Positions 1 through 7,102 of a stretch of DNA of 7,199 nucleotides are shown here, piece after piece. Source of the stretch: Arenicella sp. (GTDB lineage Bacteria > Pseudomonadota > Gammaproteobacteria > Arenicellales > Arenicellaceae); the NCBI GenBank assembly GCA_018677115.1, contig JAHHOC010000483.1, positions 1 through 7,199 of the forward strand, written 5' to 3'. A program made the translations under genes and the position numbers. The stretch's first letter is position 1. The number at the start of each line of letters is the position of its first letter. The notes under the pieces were generated by a model. That model was not told the origin of the DNA. It saw only the letters and a program-made list of their open reading frames with translations, and did no database searches.

Positions 1-2
1 GC

Positions 3-155
3 AAGCAGGCGTATTACGCCCAGCGGGAATTGGCGCTGGCGGATGCCTATCATTACGCATCACAGGTAATGGTCGACAATATGCTGAAAACCGATGCCGA
101 GGAAGGCATCAATGCCTTTGTTGAGAAACGCAAACCCGAATGGAAAGATAAATAG
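3..155 (+). CDS. Enoyl-CoA hydratase/isomerase (crotonase family), C-terminal end only
   Basis: This is the 3' end of a gene that begins left of the window. The visible reading frame gives the last 50 residues and ends at a TAG at 153-155. The stretch matches the C-terminal helical trimerisation region of crotonase-fold enoyl-CoA hydratases: an Ala/Tyr-rich helix (LALADAYHYAS), then VMVDNMLKTDAEEGINAFVEKRKPEW, where the D-A-x-E-G-I-x-A-F-x-E-K-R-x-P-x-W pattern is the usual family ending. The catalytic glutamates and the oxyanion hole lie outside the window, so hydratase, isomerase or another crotonase activity cannot be told apart. It lies in the same orientation as, and 9 bases before, the acyl-CoA ligase. 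This suggests co-transcription and a shared role in acyl-CoA catabolism in the cytoplasm. The family call is fairly secure; the exact reaction is not. Confidence 0.8.
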   Translation, partial: KQAYYAQRELALADAYHYASQVMVDNMLKTDAEEGINAFVEKRKPEWKDK

Positions 156-164
156 CCGCGGATA

Positions 165-1802
165 ATGACGGCTAGCGACACTATTTACGACCGCGATCTT
201 GATCGCAACGAGGCCAATTTTCAGCCCCTGACACCGCTCACCTTCCTCGAGCGTGCGGCGTCTGTGTTCCCCGAGCACATCGCGGTCATTCACGGCAATA
301 CGCAGACCAGCTATGCAGAGTTTTACGCCCGATGCCGCAAGTTTGCCTCGGCCCTGGCAGCCAGGGGCATCGGCATTGGGGATACTGTGTCGGTCATGCT
401 GGCCAATACACCGGCGATGCTGGAAGCACACTACGCGGTGCCGATGTGCGGAGCAGTTCTGCACTCGATGAATACGCGGCTGGACGCCGCAGTGATCACC
501 ATGCAGCTGGATCATGCCGAGAGCAAGGTGCTGATTACCGACCTGGCTTATTCGGACACTATTGATGAGGCCTTGCAAAACGCAACTGTGAAACCGCTGG
601 TGGTTGACTACGCTGACCCCGAGTTTTCCCAGAACGGCAAGCGTCTCGGCGAGTTGGACTACGAAGACATGCTGGATAGCGGGGATGCGGAGTACAATTG
701 GCGGATGCCGGACGACGAATGGGATGCCATCAGCGTTAACTACACTTCAGGTACTACCGGCAATCCTAAAGGCGTGGTCTATCATCACCGCGGGGCCACC
801 TTGCTTGCCCAAGGCAACATAATTACTGCCGGGATTGATAAACACGCAGTTTATTTATGGACCCTGCCGATGTTTCACTGCAACGGCTGGTGTTTCCCGT
901 GGACCATCGCCGCGGTGACCGGCACCCATGTTTGTTTGCGTGAAGTGCGCGCGGATGCGATCTGGGCAGCGTTGGACGAACACCGGGTCACGCATCTATG
1001 CGGCGCACCGGTGGTCATGTCGACCATACTGGCGGCGGCCGCACATGAAAAAAGACAACTCGACCGAACCATTGAATTTTTTACCGCCGCGGCACCGCCG
1101 CCCGAACGGGTGCTGGCGGAGATGCGCGAGGCCGGCTTTAATGTCACCCACCTGTATGGCCTGGCCGAAGTTTATGGCCCGGCGGTGGTTAACGACTGGC
1201 ATCAGCAGTGGGATGCGCTGCCGGCGGCGGATCAGGCAAGCTTAAAAGCCCGGCAGGGGGTTCGCTATCATGCGCTGGAAGAGCTGGATGTACTCGACCC
1301 GCAGGCCATGCAACCGGTACCGCGTGATGGTGAAACGCTGGGCGAAGTAATGTTCCGTGGCAATATAGTGATGAAGGGCTACCTGAAAAACAAACAGGCA
1401 AGTGAGCAAGCCTTCGCCGGCGGCTGGTTTCATTCGGGAGACCTGGCGGTCATCCATGCCGATGGTTATATACAGCTTAAAGATCGCTCCAAGGACATCA
1501 TTATCTCGGGTGGTGAAAATATTTCATCAATCGAGATCGAAGAAGTATTGCATAAGCACCCCGCGGTGATCAGCGCAGCGGTGGTTGCCATGCCGCATGC
1601 CAAGTGGGGCGAAACACCCTGCGCATTCGTGGAGACTGTGCCTGACGAACAAACCTCAGGCGATGAGCTGACCGACTGGTGCAGGCAACACCTGGCCGCG
1701 TTTAAAGTACCGCGGCATTTTGTATTTGAACCCATCCCCAAAACATCCACCGGCAAAGTACAGAAGTTTTCATTGCGACAGCGGGCAGCAGACCTTAGCT
1801 GA
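165..1802 (+). CDS. AMP-forming acyl-CoA synthetase (acyl-activating enzyme family, DmdB/medium-chain-like)
   Basis: A complete 545-residue adenylate-forming ligase. It is expected to convert a carboxylic acid, ATP and CoA to acyl-CoA, AMP and PPi in the cytoplasm. The visible core motifs are the phosphate loop TSGTTGNPKG (residues 194-203), the A5 motif YGLAEVYGP (331-339), WFHSGDL with the ribose-binding Asp426, the hinge and A8 region DRSKDIIISGGEN (440-452), and the C-terminal PKTSTGKV with the likely catalytic Lys531. Length and order are normal for the family. The N-terminus (PLTPLTFLERAA...) and the SGTTGNPKGVVYHHRGA block resemble the subgroup that includes 3-methylmercaptopropionyl-CoA ligase DmdB and many medium-chain or aromatic acyl-CoA ligases, so the substrate is open. 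The ATG at 165 is in the same frame as the upstream gene's stop. Its ribosome site is weak (GCGGA just before it), which fits coupling to the upstream crotonase gene. One oddity is Ala334 in A5, where Thr is usual. Confidence 0.93.
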   Translation: MTASDTIYDRDLDRNEANFQPLTPLTFLERAASVFPEHIAVIHGNTQTSYAEFYARCRKFASALAARGIGIGDTVSVMLANTPAMLEAHYAVPMCGAVLHSMNTRLDAAVITMQLDHAESKVLITDLAYSDTIDEALQNATVKPLVVDYADPEFSQNGKRLGELDYEDMLDSGDAEYNWRMPDDEWDAISVNYTSGTTGNPKGVVYHHRGATLLAQGNIITAGIDKHAVYLWTLPMFHCNGWCFPWTIAAVTGTHVCLREVRADAIWAALDEHRVTHLCGAPVVMSTILAAAAHEKRQLDRTIEFFTAAAPPPERVLAEMREAGFNVTHLYGLAEVYGPAVVNDWHQQWDALPAADQASLKARQGVRYHALEELDVLDPQAMQPVPRDGETLGEVMFRGNIVMKGYLKNKQASEQAFAGGWFHSGDLAVIHADGYIQLKDRSKDIIISGGENISSIEIEEVLHKHPAVISAAVVAMPHAKWGETPCAFVETVPDEQTSGDELTDWCRQHLAAFKVPRHFVFEPIPKTSTGKVQKFSLRQRAADLS

Positions 1803-1817
1803 CGCAGCCATTGTGTC
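1803..1817. other. 15-base convergent intergenic gap without a visible terminator
   Basis: The + strand ligase stop (ending at 1802) and the - strand HupE-like stop (starting at 1818) face each other across only 15 bases. I see no GC-rich hairpin followed by a T run on either strand in or near this gap. Transcripts from the two units probably overlap at their 3' ends, or termination relies on Rho or on signals inside the facing gene. Confidence 0.7.
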
Positions 1818-3008
1818 TCACAGCGGCAGCGCTAATCGAGTGGTCATCCAGAAACACCCGAGGGTAAATATTGAAATGCTCAGCACCTGAGGCATCAGTT
1901 TAGCGGCTGGCAGGGTAATTCTCTGTAACCCGGTCCAAGCCAGATAGTAAATCCCAAGTACCAACAGCTGCGCCAATTCCACGCCGAGATTAAATCCCAG
2001 CAGCGGCATCAGTAACTGTTGATTAAAGATATTGGCCTGCTGCAGGCCATCGGCAAAACCGGCTCCGTGCACCAGACCAAACAGCACCGCCAGCATAGGC
2101 GCGATAGTCTGTGCCGCAGTTGCCGAGACCTGCGCCCAGGCCAGGCAGAACAGGGCCAGCAACAGTCCAGCTATCAGCAGCGCTGGCCCACCGATAAAGT
2201 AAAACAATGCCAGAACCAGCAAACCGAATGCGCTCAATGCATGATTTCGCCGCAATCCCTGAATAGTCGCTGCTTCCAGCGCCACCACCGCGATGGAAAA
2301 GCTGATCAGTATTTCAATCAAGTGCATATCCGGTTTCATCAAGCCCAGTGTGGCCAGTGCCAGCGTAATACTGTGTCCGAGGGTGAAACCGGTAATGCAA
2401 AACACCGCCAGCCACATTCGGTTGGCAACAAGCGCCAGGCCGATTAAAAACACGATATGGTCGAGCCCGGATAACACATGATCAAAGCCAGTGCCTAGAA
2501 AACCACTGAACCCGGATACCTCTGACTGTTCGGTGTAAACAAAGCTGGCACGGCCTTCACGGAGGACGAGTTCAGACACCTGTTGCTGTGACTTGAATTT
2601 CGCGATGTGAATATGAGTGGGCGACACCACAAAAAAGGACGCCACAGTGATCCGCGTGTTGCCATTTACGATTTCCTGCGGGCAGGAAAACCGACCCCGC
2701 GCCCGTTGTATCCGCATGCCATCGCCGCGCAATTCAAGTTGGTCAAGCTCGCAGGGCTGTTGGCCTTGCATCACATACAGTGATTCACGCAAATGGGTAA
2801 GCAACAGGTCCGATAAAGTGGGGGCCTGATCATATAATTGTGCTAATTGAGTAACCCGACGGCTGTCAACCGCGAATTCAAATGACAATGTGTGTTGTGC
2901 CGCTGACCACTCGGAAAAACTCTGGCTGCGGGTATGCGCTGAGGCCGGCTGAGCAACCAATAGCAGCAAGGCCGCTAGTAGCGCAACAATTGCTGCTCCG
3001 TTTCTCAC
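1818..3008 (-). CDS. HupE/UreJ-type membrane protein with N-terminal periplasmic domain (putative Ni/Co-type metal permease)
   Basis: A predicted 396-residue inner-membrane protein. Residues 1-24 form a signal peptide ending in PASA, followed by a soluble region (about 25-165) that should lie in the periplasm. After that come roughly six to eight membrane segments carrying the HupE/UreJ signatures: FDHVLSGLDH (His177, His184), FTLGHSITLALATLG (His212), Glu245 at the end of the third segment, GLVHGAGFAD (His314, Asp320), and PLLGFNLGVELAQ (Asn340, Glu344). Known HupE/UreJ proteins are linked to nickel or cobalt uptake; the long-N-terminus subgroup (HupE_UreJ_2) is largely uncharacterised, so metal transport here is an inference. 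I chose the GTG at 3008. It is preceded by AGGA with a 5-base spacer, lies 1 base after the foldase stop, and puts the signal peptide at the N-terminus. A start at 3152 would add 48 atypical residues inside the upstream gene. It is the last gene of the leftward cassette. Confidence 0.87.
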   Translation of the reverse strand: MRNGAAIVALLAALLLLVAQPASAHTRSQSFSEWSAAQHTLSFEFAVDSRRVTQLAQLYDQAPTLSDLLLTHLRESLYVMQGQQPCELDQLELRGDGMRIQRARGRFSCPQEIVNGNTRITVASFFVVSPTHIHIAKFKSQQQVSELVLREGRASFVYTEQSEVSGFSGFLGTGFDHVLSGLDHIVFLIGLALVANRMWLAVFCITGFTLGHSITLALATLGLMKPDMHLIEILISFSIAVVALEAATIQGLRRNHALSAFGLLVLALFYFIGGPALLIAGLLLALFCLAWAQVSATAAQTIAPMLAVLFGLVHGAGFADGLQQANIFNQQLLMPLLGFNLGVELAQLLVLGIYYLAWTGLQRITLPAAKLMPQVLSISIFTLGCFWMTTRLALPL

Positions 3009-3009
3009 C

Positions 3010-3843
3010 TCAATCCTGATGCAGGGTGATGCGCGCCTGCTTACGCAGCCGGTCAAGGTAACGCTCCAGTGCCTGCTCTTGCTGCCGTCGTTGCCATTCC
3101 TTTTGCACCTGATCCCTGACCTGGTTAAAGCCCTGCTGCCCGCCCTGATCATTGGTCATCCAGATATATAATTGACGACCGCTGGACTCGACCGGACCAA
3201 TAATATCGCCGGCTTGCATGCTTACAACTGCATCGCGCGCCGCCCCTCCAAGCAGGTCGCCGATTTTGCCGAGTGGTAATTCAGCAGCCAGCGATACACT
3301 ATCAAACCTGGCATTGGCAGCGGCCTGGTCAAACGACAGGCCCGCATTCAAGGCGTCGACAAATAATTGTGCCTCACTGTCGTCGTTCGCTGCCATAACC
3401 CGCAGGCTGACTTGCCTGGGACGGGCGAAAAAAGACCGGTTCTGCAGATAGAAATCCTGCAATTGAGCGTCTTGCGGGACCTCGCTTGCGTCCATCGAGG
3501 TAACCGAATTCATTAGTGCCTGTACCAGGTTCTTGCGAATCAGGCGATCATCGCTGGCCAGTTCGAGTCTCAGCGCCTGCTGCACCAGCAACTCTTCATC
3601 AATCAACAGTTTCAGGGCGCGCTCACGGTCATCGTCGTTCAACTGACGCTTGAGTCCAGACTGCATGGCGTCCAGCGCACGGGCCAGTTCAGCACGTGGG
3701 ATCGGCGTGCCATCAACCGTGGCGACGTTATCATTGCCGTCAAATGCGCCAAAATCAGGCCGCAGAGACAACAGCAGTGCGGCACTGACGGCGAGAGCCG
3801 CCATCAGCACATAGGCTGTTTCAAGCCCCTTCCAATTGCTCAA
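3010..3843 (-). CDS. Membrane-anchored PpiC/SurA-like peptidyl-prolyl isomerase (degenerate parvulin domain)
   Basis: A 277-residue protein with one N-terminal membrane segment (about 10-27) and the rest predicted to be periplasmic. Residues 40-60 (VATVDGTPIPRAELARALDAM) are the typical start of a SurA_N-like chaperone domain. A helical region with LLIDEELLVQQALRL (79-93) follows. A parvulin-like stretch lies at about 140-230, with the family-like ELPLGKIGDLL (188-198) and AGDIIGPVESSGRQLYIW (211-228). The end (about 238-270) is a Gln/Arg-rich helix that could be a coiled coil. The active-site start, normally a His in an H-I-L-V type strand, reads QVSLRVMAAND (144-154) with no His, so isomerase activity is doubtful and a chaperone role is more likely. 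The start is TTG at 3843, overlapping the DUF3604 TGA in TTGA. No ATG or GTG lies in frame upstream before the DUF3604 coding end, and the next ATG (residue 14) would cut into the membrane segment. Confidence 0.85.
   Translation of the reverse strand: MSNWKGLETAYVLMAALAVSAALLLSLRPDFGAFDGNDNVATVDGTPIPRAELARALDAMQSGLKRQLNDDDRERALKLLIDEELLVQQALRLELASDDRLIRKNLVQALMNSVTSMDASEVPQDAQLQDFYLQNRSFFARPRQVSLRVMAANDDSEAQLFVDALNAGLSFDQAAANARFDSVSLAAELPLGKIGDLLGGAARDAVVSMQAGDIIGPVESSGRQLYIWMTNDQGGQQGFNQVRDQVQKEWQRRQQEQALERYLDRLRKQARITLHQD
3014..3017 (-). promoter_or_regulatory. Ribosome binding site deciding the GTG start of the HupE-like gene
   Basis: On the minus strand AGGA is followed by the 5-base spacer TTGAG and then GTG at 3008-3006. 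The site lies inside the last codons of the foldase gene, whose TGA occupies 3012-3010. This favours translational coupling and supports GTG over the longer upstream ATG frame. Confidence 0.65.
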
Positions 3844-6104
3844 GAGCTTGCTGGTTGTGCTGACGTGTAGTTGAGGTATATCGGTGACGACCAGGCCCTG
3901 ACATCTTTCGGGCTCAGGCAGTTCTCATCCTCAGGAGTGCGGTAATCTCCGAGGCACAGAGTTGCCTTGATACAGTTGCCATCTTCATCACGCTCACATT
4001 GAATCGGCGCACCATTAATCGTCGGCCGTGGTTCCTGAATAGCCCGCGCGTAATAAAGCGTATCGCGTCCATTGGCGGCAAATTCAGGATCTTCAAATTC
4101 AAAACTACAGCCATTCTGGTCGGCCTCACATTGATGACTCACAAATACATCATCAATCAGGTCGCCAATCTTCTCATCGCTTGATATCTGCGGCTGAATG
4201 CGCACGATTTCGATGCGCTGTATAAGGTTTCGCTCTTGCGCCGGGTTGTAACATTCGTCCGAACACAGGCTGGCTATACGTTCTTCACCCAACGCGGCAA
4301 CCGCGTAATCCGGACACCCGGGGTTTTGTTTGAACGAGCCAACTGCGTGCACTTTAAAACGGCCAGACTGCTGTGCTTCGACGGTGGCGCCCATCGGTGC
4401 CTTGTTGCCCTCAGCGTCAATGCGATCAAACCACAGCAGCATGCGCGGCCCCGAGGTGGCAAAGGTTTCGCGGCGTTGCAGCGCATCCCATATCTGCTCG
4501 CGCGAGCGACCCTCAGTATGCACTGCCGCCAGGCCACCGGTCTGCCAGAAGCTGGATTGACGCTCCAGCTCGGTCAATTGAAAACCGGCCAGGGCCGTCA
4601 GTTCAGCGCGGGTCTTGACATGCACTTTTAAATCCGGAGCGCCTTCTTCGGGAAGGAATATCGGACGGTATTTCGGATCAACTACGCCGCCTGCCTCGGT
4701 TGTTAAGCGCCTGGCAATTTCTTTATAACCGGTGCCCGGCCGCGCGCGGTGATTATCAGAGGAACCGATAAAACCCCAGTTAAACCGGCTTGGATCCGCC
4801 TCGTTATCAAAGTTCGACACTGCCAGACCGTACTGCACACTGGTGCCGGGGCGGTGATGAAAAGACGGTAGGTAGCAATCTGTGCATTGCCCTGAATCCA
4901 GCCAATCCTCCGGCTTCTCGCCCTGTACCGCCAGGTGATAGGATACACCCATGCTGGCTGCCGCCTTTCTGGCAGTCGCGGCCAGCGCTGCACATTCTTC
5001 GGCATCCCGATCCTCAGCAAGGCAACGTTGCTCGATGATCTGGCCAGCGCGCTGGCATGGCGGCGTATAATTTTCCTGCAGCGGTGCGCAACTGGCAGAT
5101 TGTTCCAGCGGATCGTCAGCAATCACGTTTGTATAGTCACGGTATTCCTCAGAATTCCCGTGGCCCGAGTAAACTTCTACCAACGGGAATTTTTCCGGCC
5201 GATGCTTGCTCTTCAGCTGCTTATCCCAGGTGGTCCCCGGTGGCGTATAAAACCCCCATGAAGAACCATGTGGAATGATCAACGGATCGAGCCCCTGATC
5301 TTCAAGCCGTGCTATCAGGTCGCCGGGCAATTTAGCCGATTCAAAACAGTCGGACGGCAATTGGCTGGAAGGCAGATCCGGGTCGCAGGCCGGTACCGCC
5401 TGAATGTTTGCCAGGTAAGTATTGAAATCGTAATAATTCTGCCGATTTTTGAAATCGGACATAGGCACAACGGCTGGCAAGCCGCTGGTGCTGTAGCGCA
5501 GGGTATCAGTAGCTGTACCCGCCGCGGCAATTGCACGGGCGGCTACTTTGTCATCTTCGATATCCCTGAATATAACGTTCTTATGACCGAAGTGTTCGCT
5601 CGGTACCGGACCGACCTGGGTCCACTCAAAGCCGAGCATAGAAACCAGGTCCGGGTTGGACTGATCCGCCGCCTTGGCCTGGCATTCGCGGATAGCGTCC
5701 TTGGTGCGGCTCCAGCGGGTCGGCGTGCCGGCTTCGGCATGGTCGGTGATCGACCAGAAGTCGATGGCAGAACAATAACGCGCGTAATCACAGGCATCGG
5801 CCACCGGATGCACGCCTTTGCCGTGATTTAAGGGTAAAGACCATAAAAAGGCATCGGTCGAATAGGTTGAATGCACATGCAGATCACCGAACAGAATCTG
5901 TTTGCTGCCCTGTGGGTCGGGGCTGACCTGCTGGTCGGCAACCCGGCGTGCAATGATAGCGGCTTCAGGAACCGCCTCTGCAGACGGGCTGCCTGCTAAC
6001 CGCTCCGACCCCATCTTGCCGCTGAGCACAGCCTGATTGAACATTTGCCAACCGGCGTAGCCAACCACACCCACGACCAGTAACATTATTATTAGTTTTT
6101 TCAT
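3840..6104 (-). CDS. DUF3604 family protein, membrane-anchored, PHP-like metal-binding
   Basis: A 754-residue protein of the DUF3604 family, whose biochemical function is not established. The N-terminus (MKKLIIMLLVVGVVGYAGW) is a membrane anchor or signal segment with no clear cleavage site or lipobox, so the bulk is probably periplasmic. Likely metal ligands resemble those of PHP-type phosphoesterases: GDLHVH (Asp74, His76, His78), SITDHAE (Asp121, His122), GFEWTQVG (Glu160), IIPHGSSWG (His279), VYSGHGNSEE (His315), and GSSDNHRARPGTGYKE (Asp450, His452). The C-terminal part includes the family-like LQRRETFATSGPRMLLWFD (542-560). It carries 20 cysteines, an even number that would suit disulphides in an oxidising compartment. 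The ATG at 6104 has a strong GAGAGG site 5 bases upstream. It overlaps the next gene by 4 bases. A hydrolase role (phosphoester or other ester) is inference; the family assignment is strong. Confidence 0.92.
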   Translation of the reverse strand: MKKLIIMLLVVGVVGYAGWQMFNQAVLSGKMGSERLAGSPSAEAVPEAAIIARRVADQQVSPDPQGSKQILFGDLHVHSTYSTDAFLWSLPLNHGKGVHPVADACDYARYCSAIDFWSITDHAEAGTPTRWSRTKDAIRECQAKAADQSNPDLVSMLGFEWTQVGPVPSEHFGHKNVIFRDIEDDKVAARAIAAAGTATDTLRYSTSGLPAVVPMSDFKNRQNYYDFNTYLANIQAVPACDPDLPSSQLPSDCFESAKLPGDLIARLEDQGLDPLIIPHGSSWGFYTPPGTTWDKQLKSKHRPEKFPLVEVYSGHGNSEEYRDYTNVIADDPLEQSASCAPLQENYTPPCQRAGQIIEQRCLAEDRDAEECAALAATARKAAASMGVSYHLAVQGEKPEDWLDSGQCTDCYLPSFHHRPGTSVQYGLAVSNFDNEADPSRFNWGFIGSSDNHRARPGTGYKEIARRLTTEAGGVVDPKYRPIFLPEEGAPDLKVHVKTRAELTALAGFQLTELERQSSFWQTGGLAAVHTEGRSREQIWDALQRRETFATSGPRMLLWFDRIDAEGNKAPMGATVEAQQSGRFKVHAVGSFKQNPGCPDYAVAALGEERIASLCSDECYNPAQERNLIQRIEIVRIQPQISSDEKIGDLIDDVFVSHQCEADQNGCSFEFEDPEFAANGRDTLYYARAIQEPRPTINGAPIQCERDEDGNCIKATLCLGDYRTPEDENCLSPKDVRAWSSPIYLNYTSAQPASS

Positions 6105-6178
6105 TATTACCTCTCAGTTTGGACCGGCCAGTTTACCTTCCCGGCGTCAATCGGCATAGTTGCTCATGTCGTGCGCAA
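6105..6178 (-). other. 74-base gap between the cyclophilin-like and DUF3604 genes
   Basis: Apart from the DUF3604 ribosome site I see nothing convincing here: no hairpin followed by a T run and no good -35/-10 pair. The lack of a terminator supports read-through and membership of all four genes in one transcription unit. Confidence 0.5.
6110..6115 (-). promoter_or_regulatory. Strong ribosome binding site of the DUF3604 gene
   Basis: The minus strand reads GAGAGG, a 5-base spacer (TAATA), then ATG. It is the best Shine-Dalgarno match in the cassette. It suggests that the DUF3604 gene is translated well in its own right, while the two genes after it rely on coupling. Confidence 0.75.
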
Positions 6179-7096
6179 TTAGTCCGCCACAGCTTCGATA
6201 AACCGCATCGGCACGGCTATATTGCACACTTCAATGTTCCCAGCTTTATCAATAAACCATTCTTCAAGCCGGTTAGTGCGTGCTTGCACAAACTTGTTAA
6301 AGGTCAGTGTATCTGTACGCATAACCTCAATGTTGCGTTTTTGCTCGTCAATATCGTCGCCGATCCTGATCGACTTTATCGGCACGTATTCCTGCTCGCT
6401 TTCATAAAATCCCAACGGGCCGGTGCCACGCTGCAGGCTTAACAGGTGTTGCATGCCGTAAAGCGCCCTGCCGAGCAGAGTAACATTGCGATCGAGGTGT
6501 CGCGGCGCATGCCCGGTTACCACATACAGTTCAGCGCCATTGCCACTGTCTGCGGCCATACCGCGGCCGGCACCCAGCATCCCGTAGCAATGCGTCAGCC
6601 ACACCCGGGTTGCGTCAGCCGCCACCGGAAAGCCGTTCACAAATCCCACTTCATCGGCATAGGCATCACGACTGACAATGCGCTGTATTTTGAGATCATT
6701 GCGACTGCGAAAAAATTCCGGCTGCAGTTTTGCCGCCGCCTTTCCCAAATCACGCTTTTGTTCGGGCGTCTCCGCCGGGTCTCCCCACTGCACCACATAA
6801 TTTTCCTGTGAGCGGACAATCGCCAGGCCGTCAAAGTAGCGTTGCTTGACCAGGGTACGAATATTGGCGATATGGGCCGGCGCAAAGTCCGGCGCGAGTT
6901 CGAACAGCACCTCGCCCTGCTCCAATTCCAGTAACAGCAGGTTTTGCGGATCAGGTTGGCGCCAGTCGCTGGCAACCGATGCTTCAATGACCTTGGCACT
7001 GGTGAGAATCTGCGCTGCATTTGCACCGGGGAGAAAGGTCAGCAATGCCACCGCCATTATTGTTGTTGTATGCGCTCTGCGCATTAAATTTTGCAT
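6179..7096 (-). CDS. Exported cyclophilin-type peptidyl-prolyl isomerase (divergent)
   Basis: A predicted 305-residue periplasmic protein. Residues 1-27 form a signal peptide (Arg6-Arg7, hydrophobic core, ANA cleavage motif). A cyclophilin-like fold follows: [26 protein letters not shown] (54-79), [21 protein letters not shown] (87-107) with Arg95 in the place of the catalytic Arg and the Q-x-G-D core at 103-106, GMLGAGRGM (172-180), [15 protein letters not shown] (188-202) and [14 protein letters not shown] (205-218). The protein is longer than a minimal cyclophilin, with an insert between about 108 and 165 and a C-terminal extension (about 245-305). Several active-site positions differ from canonical enzymes, for example A-E-L-Y-V in place of the usual Q-F-F-I, so activity may be low. 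I chose the second of two adjacent ATGs (7096): the GAGG at 7106-7103 is 6 bases away, and a start at 7141 would overlap the likely promoter. It is the first gene of the leftward cassette. Confidence 0.87.
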   Translation of the reverse strand: MQNLMRRAHTTTIMAVALLTFLPGANAAQILTSAKVIEASVASDWRQPDPQNLLLLELEQGEVLFELAPDFAPAHIANIRTLVKQRYFDGLAIVRSQENYVVQWGDPAETPEQKRDLGKAAAKLQPEFFRSRNDLKIQRIVSRDAYADEVGFVNGFPVAADATRVWLTHCYGMLGAGRGMAADSGNGAELYVVTGHAPRHLDRNVTLLGRALYGMQHLLSLQRGTGPLGFYESEQEYVPIKSIRIGDDIDEQKRNIEVMRTDTLTFNKFVQARTNRLEEWFIDKAGNIEVCNIAVPMRFIEAVAD

Positions 7097-7102
7097 CATG
7101 CA

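Noticed and set aside
60..578. Minus-strand open frame of 172 codons
   Set aside because: It is antisense to the ligase N-terminus and the crotonase end, both of which have clear family motifs on the plus strand.
2019..2447. Plus-strand open frame of 142 codons
   Set aside because: It lies wholly antisense to the conserved membrane part of the HupE-like gene, and its Gln/Arg-rich, low-complexity product matches no family I know.
3009..3152. Longer start for the HupE-like gene at 3152 (444 residues)
   Set aside because: It would overlap the foldase gene by about 140 bases, adds 48 basic, non-family residues before the signal peptide, and lacks the well-placed AGGA site found before the GTG at 3008.
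5268..5831. Plus-strand open frame of 187 codons
   Set aside because: It is antisense to the conserved metal-binding half of the DUF3604 gene, where the minus-strand protein is clearly the real product.
6147..6167. Six-codon frame (MSNYAD) in the 74-base gap, minus strand
   Set aside because: It is too short to support, and has no convincing ribosome site or regulatory pattern such as a run of one amino acid.
6158..6177. Possible hairpin from TTGC and GCAA near the cyclophilin stop
   Set aside because: Only four pairs, no extension of the stem and no T run follow, so it is not a credible terminator.
6446..6811. Plus-strand open frame of 121 codons
   Set aside because: It is antisense to the cyclophilin-like gene, with no family-like motif and no sign of its own ribosome site.
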